Positions 1 through 4,601 of a stretch of DNA of 6,990 nucleotides are shown one piece after another. Source of the stretch: Pseudomonadota bacterium (GTDB lineage: Bacteria; Pseudomonadota; Gammaproteobacteria; Pseudomonadales; UBA5518); assembly GCA_022705125.1 (NCBI GenBank), contig JAKJFB010000140.1:1-6990 (forward strand). The letters are read 5' to 3'. The notes beneath the pieces were generated by a model. It did not search any database, had not been told where the DNA came from, and saw only the letters and a list, made by a program, of their open reading frames with translations. Each line of letters opens with the position of its first letter. Within the stretch, counting starts at the first letter, position 1. The position numbers were made by a program, and so were the translations under genes.

Positions 1-194
1 GTCAGCAGCCCGGGGCACAGGGCCTGCGCGGTGCTGGCCGAGATGCCGGGGCTCACGCCATGCTCGCCGGCGAGCGCGTCGTGGCACAGCACGCGGTGCT
101 TTTCGGTGACGATGACGGGGCGTTGCGCGTGCATGTCGGCGCGGGTGAAGACCTCCAGCGGCAGCAGCGGGAAGCGCAGGCAGAGCCAGAGCAT
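1..194 (-). CDS. imuB: ImuB, inactive Y-family polymerase-like protein (N-terminal part)
   Basis: The gene starts at the ATG at 194-192 and runs off the left edge, so only about 64 residues are visible. The protein begins MLWLCLRFPLLPLEVF and continues with a segment reading RPVIVTEKHRVLC and GVSPGISASTAQALCPGLL, which is typical of the N-terminus of ImuB. Active Y-family polymerases carry a catalytic Asp in the first strand (as in IDMDSFYA). Here that strand reads LCLRFPLL with no acidic residue, as expected of ImuB, a non-catalytic member that links the error-prone DnaE2 polymerase to the beta clamp in the ImuA-ImuB-DnaE2 mutasome. The start lies 12 bases after the imuA stop, so the two are co-transcribed under the LexA site upstream of imuA. 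No clear Shine-Dalgarno sequence is seen in the GC-only gap, so translation may be coupled to imuA. dnaE2 would be expected beyond the left edge (inference). Confidence 0.85.
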   Translation of the reverse strand, partial: MLWLCLRFPLLPLEVFTRADMHAQRPVIVTEKHRVLCHDALAGEHGVSPGISASTAQALCPGLL

Positions 195-206
195 GGCGGC
201 GCGGGC

Positions 207-1028
207 TCAGTGCAGCGCCGTCCCGGCGGGCGTGGTCGTGGGTCCGGATTTATCCGGACATGGCATTCGTTCGGCCGTGGGTCCGGATTTATCCGGACAT
301 GGCATCTGTCCGGATAAAGCCGGACCCACGGGGGCCTGATCCACGGTGGCGGGCAGCAGGGCGGGGTCGATGCGCGGCTGCAGCAGCGCATTGGCGCGGG
401 CGAGCGTGAGCTGCTGGCCCGCCTGGCCGCCGCGCTGCTTGACGATCTCGAGCGCGAGGTGCTCCCGCGTGCCCCGCAGCACGATCCGCAGCGCGGCAGG
501 CGAGAGGCTGTGCGCCGCCTGTGGCGGGCGGAACAGGAATGCCAGGCTGGCGCTGCCCTGCGCGGCGAGCTGCAGCCGGCGCAGGGCGCGGTAATCGCCG
601 AGGCGCGATTCGGGCAGCCAGGCCAGCAGGCAGGCCGCGGCACCGGAACGCAGGATCTGTTCCGCGCACCACAGGGTGTCGACATCCCGCTCCGCCCGCA
701 CGACCAGCAGCCGTTCCAGCGCCACGTCCTGTGCCAGCAGGGCGGGTGCATAAGGCAGATAGGGTGGGCAGACGAAGAACAGCCGGCGCGAGCCGCGGCT
801 GCAATACGCCAATGCCGGCGCCAGCAACTGCATCTCGCCGATGCCGCAGTTGCCGCTGAGCACCTCGGTCAGTGCCGCGCGCGGCCAGCCGCCCCGGTGC
901 AGGACCCGGTCGAGGGCGGCATGTCCGCTGGGCAGGGTATCCCCGGTCGCGGTTGCCGCGCGGGGGCGGGAAGCCTGCCAGACATCGGGGCGGGCGAGCA
1001 GTGTTTGCAGCAACCGGTTCATGCTCAT
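207..1028 (-). CDS. imuA: ImuA, SOS mutagenesis protein with REP-derived C-terminal tail
   Basis: This 273-residue protein belongs to the ImuA/SulA-like RecA-fold family that acts with ImuB and DnaE2 in damage-induced translesion synthesis. Family features seen are LPSGHAALDRVLHRGGWPRAALTEVL (about residues 32-57, given in short: LPSGHAALD, GGWPR, LTEVL), then SGNCGIGE (58-65) at the P-loop position. This P-loop is degenerate and lacks the GKT of ATP-binding RecA. A segment RRLFFVCPPYLPYAPAL follows, with later strands typical of the fold. The start is the ATG at 1028; a second in-frame ATG is at 1022. No Shine-Dalgarno precedes either, and the LexA box ends 2 bases upstream, so the mRNA may have little or no leader. 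Residues about 233-264 are encoded by REP-like repeats and contain MPCPDKSGPT twice with a 13-residue period. This tail is unlikely to be part of the ancestral protein. Confidence 0.85.
   Translation of the reverse strand: MSMNRLLQTLLARPDVWQASRPRAATATGDTLPSGHAALDRVLHRGGWPRAALTEVLSGNCGIGEMQLLAPALAYCSRGSRRLFFVCPPYLPYAPALLAQDVALERLLVVRAERDVDTLWCAEQILRSGAAACLLAWLPESRLGDYRALRRLQLAAQGSASLAFLFRPPQAAHSLSPAALRIVLRGTREHLALEIVKQRGGQAGQQLTLARANALLQPRIDPALLPATVDQAPVGPALSGQMPCPDKSGPTAERMPCPDKSGPTTTPAGTALH
237..330. repeat. Cluster of three REP-like palindromic repeats
   Basis: Two identical 30-base direct copies lie at 237-266 and 276-305 (period 39). A third, near-identical copy is inverted at 304-330. 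Each unit reads GTGG followed by an 8-base perfect palindrome arm pair, GTCCGGAT-TT-ATCCGGAC. A GT-rich tetranucleotide next to a hairpin is the usual shape of REP sequences mobilised by RAYT (REP-associated tyrosine) transposases. Copy two (277-298) and the inverted copy (308-329) can pair over 21 of 22 positions with a 9-base loop, like a BIME. The cluster lies inside the imuA reading frame just before imuB. No RAYT gene is in this window. Confidence 0.8.
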
Positions 1029-1030
1029 GA

Positions 1031-1046
1031 CTGTTCAAATATACAG
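1031..1046 (-). promoter_or_regulatory. LexA box (SOS operator) of imuA-imuB
   Basis: The site reads CTGTTCAAATATACAG: CTG, ten AT-rich bases, CAG. It matches 13 of 16 positions of the E. coli-type consensus CTGTATATATATACAG. It ends 2 bases before the imuA ATG. On the minus strand it contains TATATT, a possible -10 element; an alternative -35/-10 pair is TTTACA, 17 bases, CAGAAT just upstream, about one mismatch and two mismatches from consensus. In either case LexA bound here would cover the start of transcription. SOS control of imuAB is well known in proteobacteria. Confidence 0.85.
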
Positions 1047-1066
1047 TATTCTGGTGATTCCGTTGC

Positions 1067-1079
1067 CTGTTGTAAACAG
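1067..1079. promoter_or_regulatory. Short palindrome upstream of the LexA box
   Basis: CTGTT-GTA-AACAG is a perfect 5-base inverted repeat 20 bases upstream of the LexA box. It resembles LexA half-sites, but the spacing is CTG-N7-CAG instead of N10, so it is not a standard LexA site. It overlaps the possible TTTACA -35 element of imuA on the minus strand. It could be an operator for another regulator or chance. Confidence 0.25.
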
Positions 1080-1101
1080 CGGCTACTCTGCTTTCGATGC
1101 G

Positions 1102-1110
1102 TTATGCACA
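1102..1110 (+). promoter_or_regulatory. DnaA box, first of the upstream cluster
   Basis: TTATGCACA is a perfect match to the DnaA box consensus TTATNCACA. It stands before the AT-rich stretch of this gap, just as an identical TTATGCACA (2020-2028) stands before the AT-rich stretch of the next gap. Confidence 0.6.
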
Positions 1111-1157
1111 TTTGTGGCGCACTGCCGCATCGCGGAACGCGTATCACGACATCCATA

Positions 1158-1235
1158 CCGAATTCGAAAAATGGATTTTTAGTATTCAAAAACAATACGA
1201 TGCGTTATTTTTCTAATATTGAATGTAGGTTTATG
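1158..1235. other. AT-rich stretch between DnaA boxes (upstream gap)
   Basis: Bases 1161-1220 are 78% A+T by direct count (47 of 60), within a strongly GC-rich window. The stretch lies between the DnaA box at 1102 and the tandem pair at 1274-1294. It could be a DNA-unwinding element or a promoter region. ATTCAA (1184-1189) and TTGAAT (1219-1224) form a loose inverted repeat. The whole gap 1029-1383 shows no gene. Confidence 0.5.
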
Positions 1236-1273
1236 GGTGGGTGAGCGTGGCCGAGGCGTGCAACCGCACACTT

Positions 1274-1294
1274 TTATCCCCGGTTTTATCCACA
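1274..1294 (+). promoter_or_regulatory. Tandem DnaA boxes (upstream cluster)
   Basis: TTATCCACA at 1286-1294 is the high-affinity DnaA box. A weaker copy, TTATCCCCG, lies at 1274-1282 in the same orientation, exactly 12 bases upstream start to start. The downstream gap has the same tandem arrangement with the same 12-base period (2210 and 2222). Confidence 0.65.
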
Positions 1295-1320
1295 GCATTT
1301 CCAGCGCCCCGGCCGTGCTG

Positions 1321-1329
1321 TGCTAGCAT
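1321..1329 (+). promoter_or_regulatory. Possible extended -10 element for the dUTPase gene
   Basis: TGCTAGCAT fits an extended -10 (TGN plus a hexamer matching TATAAT at 4 of 6). It would start transcription about 50 bases before the ATG at 1384. No good -35 is seen at 16-18 bases, so the call is weak. The strong DnaA box ends 27 bases upstream of this element. Confidence 0.25.
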
Positions 1330-1383
1330 GGCCACGCCTTCGTCTTCCCCCATTCCATAGAGTAGGTAGAGGGATCACCGCCG

Positions 1384-2012
1384 ATGCTGCAGCAACTGAC
1401 GACCATGCTGGAAATGCAGGACCGGATGAACCGCAAGGTCCATCCCGACTGGATCAACCAGCAATTCGCCTGGTACCGGGCGCTGTGGATCGAATGCGGG
1501 GAGCTGATCGAGCACTACGGCTACAAGTGGTGGAAGCATCAGCAGCCGGCGTGGGAGCACGTGAAGCTCGAGATCGTCGATATCTGGCACTTCGGCATGA
1601 GCATGCGCTTCGATGGCACCAGCACGCCGGCGCAGATCGCCGCCGGCATGCTCGAGGAGTTGCGGCTCCGCCGCAGACCATGGAGTTGCGCGAGGCCGTC
1701 GAGGCCCTGGCGGGCCGCGCGCTGGTGGGGCGCGAATTCCCGGTCGGCCATTTCTGGTCCCTGCTGCAGGCGGCCGGCATGACGCCCGATGAGCTGTTCA
1801 CCGCCTACGTGGGCAAGAACGTGCTGAATTTCTTCCGCCAGGACCACGGCTACAAGGACGGCAGCTACCGCAAGACCTGGCAGGGACGCGAGGACAACGA
1901 GCACCTGGCGGAACTGCTGGGCCAGCTGGACAGCCGTAGTCCCCGCTATGCGGACGAGCTCTACGGCGCCCTGGCGGCGCGCTACGCGCAGGCTGCAGCC
2001 GCGAACGCCTGA
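1384..2012 (+). pseudogene. Dimeric dUTPase (MazG superfamily), split by a -1 frameshift
   Basis: The protein is a dimeric, all-alpha dUTP diphosphatase that would hydrolyse dUTP to dUMP and keep uracil out of DNA. The first frame (ATG 1384 to about 1677) gives MLEMQDRMNRKVHPDW, then ECGELIEHYGYKWWK and LEIVDIWHF, which is the complete metal-binding ExxE...ExxD motif. The second frame (from about 1680 to the TGA at 2012) gives LREAVEALAGRAL, GHFWSLLQAAGM and the conserved YVGKNVLNFFRQDHGY, KTWQGREDNEHL of this family. The frames differ by -1: one base is missing around 1660-1679. There is no XXXYYYZ slippery heptamer there. An ATG at 1680 opens the second part but has no nearby Shine-Dalgarno. 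With the frame restored the protein would be about 208 residues, normal for the family. It may be a real lesion, a sequence error, or less likely recoding. It is flanked on both sides by DnaA-box clusters. Confidence 0.8.
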
Positions 2013-2019
2013 GCTGCTG

Positions 2020-2028
2020 TTATGCACA
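2020..2028 (+). promoter_or_regulatory. DnaA box, first of the downstream cluster
   Basis: TTATGCACA, a perfect TTATNCACA match, begins 8 bases after the dUTPase stop. The same 9-mer is at 1102-1110 in the upstream gap, at the matching position relative to its AT-rich stretch and tandem boxes. Confidence 0.6.
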
Positions 2029-2040
2029 CTGCGTAAATGC

Positions 2041-2077
2041 TGTCAAGAAAGTGACATTGACCGCAACAAATTTGTCA
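2041..2077. promoter_or_regulatory. Three TGTCA/TGACA half-sites and a palindrome
   Basis: TGTCA (2041-2045), six bases, TGACA (2052-2056) form an inverted repeat. A further TGTCA follows at 2073-2077, overlapping the perfect palindrome ACAAATTTGT (2066-2075). The spacing resembles operators of dimeric helix-turn-helix regulators, but no specific regulator can be named. It lies between a DnaA box and the AT-rich stretch. Confidence 0.3.
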
Positions 2078-2080
2078 TTT

Positions 2081-2160
2081 CGGTAGAAAACAACATTAAG
2101 AAAGTAATGTATCTGATTGTTTAATATATAAAAAATGATATTTGATCATAAAATGAACAA
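2081..2160. other. AT-rich stretch, possible unwinding element (downstream gap)
   Basis: Bases 2101-2160 are 83% A+T by count (50 of 60), the most AT-rich stretch in the window. It contains TTAATATATAAAAAATGATA and a single GATC in TGATCA (2144-2149). It sits between the DnaA box at 2020 and the tandem boxes at 2210-2230, as a DNA-unwinding element would in an origin. It may equally hold the promoter of the following gene, but no convincing -35/-10 pair stands out. Confidence 0.5.
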
Positions 2161-2209
2161 TCTGAGAGGGCCTCAGCCGGCATGCGGGGTAGGGGCGCAT
2201 ACTAAGAAC

Positions 2210-2244
2210 TTATCCGCAAACTTATCCACAGAAATTGTGGACAA
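2210..2244 (+). promoter_or_regulatory. DnaA box trio (downstream cluster)
   Basis: TTATCCGCA (2210-2218, one mismatch) and TTATCCACA (2222-2230, perfect) are in tandem with a 12-base period. TGTGGACAA (2236-2244) is an inverted box, TTGTCCACA on the other strand, with one mismatch. Three boxes within 35 bases is the density of an origin or a DnaA-titrating locus. The last box covers the TTG at 2235-2237, which argues against that codon as the start of the next gene or implies DnaA control of it. Confidence 0.7.
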
Positions 2245-2261
2245 CTGGGAGCCCGAAACCG

Positions 2262-3161
2262 GTGCCGGGGACTGAGCAATACCTGTCGGGATCGGCGCTG
2301 GCGCGGCGTCTCAACATGCCCAGCCGCGAGTTGTTCACGCTGCTCGCCGAGCAGGGCTGGATCGTGCGCCAGGGTGAACAGTGGCGCCTGACGCGCAAGG
2401 GCGAGTTCGAGGGCGGCAGGTACCTGAACAGCGAACGCTTCGGCACGTATATCGGCTGGCCGGAGCAGGTGCTGGAACATCGCCTGTTCAGCGTGAGTCC
2501 CGAGCAGACGCTGCTGAATGCGGCCGCGCTGGGCCTGCGGGTCGGCCTGTCGGCGCGCCAGACCAACCTGCTGCTGCTCGAACTGGGCTGGATCCGCAAG
2601 GGCGTGAAGGGCTGGGAGCTCACTGCCCGTGGCAAGGCGCTCGGCGGGGTGCAGGAGGAATACCCGGACACCGGCGTGCCTTACGTGCGCTGGCCGGCCA
2701 CGCTGCCCGGCAACCCCGTGCTGAACGAGAACCTGCAGGTGATCCATGCCTACGAACACATCGGGGAGGCCGCGGAGCGTGACCTGTTCGGTGATGCCGA
2801 GCGCGAGATCCGTGTCGATGGCGGGGACGGGCTGCGCGCGCTCGACGGGCACGTGCTGCACAGCAAGGCGGAGCTGATGATCTGCCACTGGCTGTACATG
2901 TCGGAGATCGCGCACGCCTATCACCGGCGCCTCCCGGTGGAGGGTGACTACCGCTGCGATTTCTACCTGCCGTCACTGCAGCTCTACATCGAGTACTGGG
3001 GCGACGAGGCGGCGCCGGGGCAACTGACGGCGAAGCTGAACAAGAAGGCCGTCTACGAGCGCCACGGCCTCAAGCTGCTGGAGATCGGACCCGACGACCT
3101 CGCCCGGCTCGACGAGGTCCTGCCGCGCGCGCTGTTGAAGCACGGCCTCGCGGTCTATTGA
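2262..3161 (+). CDS. Protein with duplicated winged-helix-like module and PD-(D/E)XK nuclease-like domain
   Basis: I do not recognise a named family. With the GTG start at 2262 the protein has 299 residues. Residues about 7-73 and 83-149 are two copies of one module. Both share the pattern A-L, a hydrophobic helix, LL-E-GWI, W-LT-(R/K)G, GG and Y-x2-WP, which suggests a helix-turn-helix plus wing (seen: EQGWIVRQGEQWRLTRKG and ELGWIRKGVKGWELTARG). The C-terminus (about 201-295) has a restriction-endonuclease-like pattern: SKAELMICHWL (Glu204), YRCDFYLP (Asp233), LYIEYWG (Glu244), then Lys258/261/262 and a KLLEI strand. The Lys of a classical ExK is absent, so a later Lys may replace it (inference). 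GGGAG lies 10 bases before this GTG. A TTG at 2235 would add 9 residues but lacks a ribosome site and overlaps a DnaA box. The gene ends 6 bases before the convergent phhB stop. Confidence 0.75.
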   Translation: MPGTEQYLSGSALARRLNMPSRELFTLLAEQGWIVRQGEQWRLTRKGEFEGGRYLNSERFGTYIGWPEQVLEHRLFSVSPEQTLLNAAALGLRVGLSARQTNLLLLELGWIRKGVKGWELTARGKALGGVQEEYPDTGVPYVRWPATLPGNPVLNENLQVIHAYEHIGEAAERDLFGDAEREIRVDGGDGLRALDGHVLHSKAELMICHWLYMSEIAHAYHRRLPVEGDYRCDFYLPSLQLYIEYWGDEAAPGQLTAKLNKKAVYERHGLKLLEIGPDDLARLDEVLPRALLKHGLAVY

Positions 3162-3167
3162 GACGGC

Positions 3168-3476
3168 TCAGGCGGCCGTGCTCCCCAGCGCCCGCGCGAA
3201 GCCGTCCATCGCCTCCGCCAGCGTGAAGTCCAGGGCGGTGATGCCGTGGGCGTCATGCGTGGTCAGCGCGATCTCGACGCGGTTGTAGACGTTGAACCAT
3301 TCCGGGTGATGATCCAGCTGCTCGGCGCGCAGCGCGCTGCGCGTCATGAACGCGAAGGCGGCGCTGAAGTCCGCGAAGCGGTACGCGCACCGCAGCTTGC
3401 CATCGCGCAGGCTCCAGCCGGGCAGCGCGGCGAGGCGCGCAGTGATCGTGGCATCGTCCAGTTTTTGCGCTCGCAT
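3168..3476 (-). CDS. phhB: Pterin-4a-carbinolamine dehydratase
   Basis: A 102-residue protein of the PCD/DCoH family, which dehydrates 4a-hydroxytetrahydrobiopterin to quinonoid dihydropterin during aromatic amino acid hydroxylation. The signature is clear: [20 protein letters not shown] (about 52-71) followed by [16 protein letters not shown]. The catalytic histidines correspond to His56, His57 and His74. The ATG at 3476 is preceded by GGGGAG about 8 bases upstream. The length is normal for the family. It is the last gene of the tus-trmA operon, 21 bases after trmA. No phenylalanine hydroxylase is visible, so the substrate source is unknown; stand-alone family members also occur in bacteria without one. 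No terminator with a T-tract is seen between it and the convergent gene. Confidence 0.92.
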   Translation of the reverse strand: MRAQKLDDATITARLAALPGWSLRDGKLRCAYRFADFSAAFAFMTRSALRAEQLDHHPEWFNVYNRVEIALTTHDAHGITALDFTLAEAMDGFARALGSTAA

Positions 3477-3497
3477 GGGCTCACTCCCCGGGCGGTG

Positions 3498-4601
3498 TCA
3501 GGTGGCATTGCGACGCTGCAGGGTCACGCCGCATTCCAGGTGATGGGTATAGGGAAACTGGTCGAACAGCGCGAAGCGTTCGATGTCGTGCGTGGCCGCG
3601 AGCGCCACCAGGTTCTCGCGCAGCGTCTGCGGGTTGCACGAGATGTAGACGATGCGCCCGAAGCCGGCGACCTGTGCCAGCGTGCGCGCATCGAGCCCCG
3701 CGCGCGGCGGATCGACCAGCACGGCGCCGGCTTCGAAACGGTCGAGGTCGAAATCGCGCAGCCGGCGGAAGGGCCGTTCGCGCGCCAGTGCGGCCGAGGC
3801 CTCCGCGCTGGAGAGCCGCGCGATGAAGGTGTTGTCGATGCCGTTGGCCGCGAGGTTGTACTGCGCGGCGGCGATCGCGACCTTGTTGATCTCGGTGGCC
3901 AGCACGGTGTCGAAACGATCGGCCAGCGCGACCGTGAAGTTGCCGATGCCGCAGTAGAGCTCCAGCAAGTCGCCGCCGATGCCCGCCGCGCGGGCCCGCG
4001 CCCAGCCGAGCATCTTGCGGTTAACGCCCCCGTTGGGCTGCGTGAAGCAGCCCTCGGGCTGGCGCAGCACCAGTTCGCGCCCGTCGACCTGCAGGCGTTC
4101 CGTCACGAACGATTCCCCGATCACGATGCGTTGCCCGCGCGAGCGGCCGATGAGCTGCGCATCCAGCACGAGGCTCAATTCCCGGGCGGCGTCTTCCCAT
4201 GCGGCGTCGAGCGGGCGGTGGTAGACCAGCACCACCAGCGCCTCGTTGGCGAGTGTGCTCAGGAACTCGACCTGGAACAGCTTGCGCTTGAGTGCCGGCG
4301 AGCGCAGCACCGCCGCGCGCAGGCGCTGCATCAGCGCGTTGATGCGTTGCGAGGCGGGCGGGAACTCGTCGATGCGCACCGGCTCGCGCGGATTCGCGGG
4401 ATCGAACATCGCGTAGAAGGCGTCGTCGCCCTCGTGCCAGAAGCGGAACTCGGCGCGCTGGCGGTAGTGCCGCGGCGGCGAGGCGTACACCTGCGGCACG
4501 GGCGCGCCGAGCTCATGCATGGCGTCGCGCACCACGCGCACCTTCTGCTCCAGCAGCGCGGCGCAGGCCGGCGCGGAATAGTCCTGCTCGCTGTATCTCA
4601 C
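3498..4601 (-). CDS. trmA: tRNA (uracil-54-C5)-methyltransferase TrmA
   Basis: SAM-dependent enzyme that makes 5-methyluridine (T) at position 54 in the T-loop of tRNAs. The 367 residues match the usual 366. Seen in order: an N-terminal TrmA segment (YRQRAEFRFWHEGDDAFYAMF, residues 46 onward, in short RAEFRFWH), QPEGCFTQPN (about 181-190), the SAM site LELYCGIGNFT (213-223), VDPPRAG (296-302), the nucleophile Cys322 in ISCNP and the general base Glu356 in HHLECGV. No Fe-S cysteine cluster of the RlmC/RlmD type is present, which supports TrmA. The start is the GTG at 4601, in a GTGA overlap with the ybiB stop and with AGGAG 7 bases upstream. An in-frame ATG at 4619 would overlap ybiB further and lies before that ribosome site, so it is less likely. 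Confidence 0.95.
   Translation of the reverse strand: MRYSEQDYSAPACAALLEQKVRVVRDAMHELGAPVPQVYASPPRHYRQRAEFRFWHEGDDAFYAMFDPANPREPVRIDEFPPASQRINALMQRLRAAVLRSPALKRKLFQVEFLSTLANEALVVLVYHRPLDAAWEDAARELSLVLDAQLIGRSRGQRIVIGESFVTERLQVDGRELVLRQPEGCFTQPNGGVNRKMLGWARARAAGIGGDLLELYCGIGNFTVALADRFDTVLATEINKVAIAAAQYNLAANGIDNTFIARLSSAEASAALARERPFRRLRDFDLDRFEAGAVLVDPPRAGLDARTLAQVAGFGRIVYISCNPQTLRENLVALAATHDIERFALFDQFPYTHHLECGVTLQRRNAT

Noticed and set aside
251..259. TTATCCGGA in the REP-like repeats as further DnaA boxes
   Set aside because: It differs from TTATNCACA at two of the core positions and is explained by the hairpin palindrome.
459..1244. Plus-strand open frame crossing imuA, the LexA box and the AT-rich gap
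   Set aside because: The imuA strand has family motifs; this frame has no family pattern and runs across regulatory DNA.
1384..2012. CRISPR-like or programmed-frameshift element in the dUTPase
   Set aside because: There is no regular repeat-spacer array and no slippery heptamer or strong downstream structure that could be identified by eye.
3163..3179. Possible hairpin ACGGC...GCCGT between the convergent gene ends
   Set aside because: It has only 5 base pairs, lies partly within phhB and has no T-tract, so it is not supported as a terminator.
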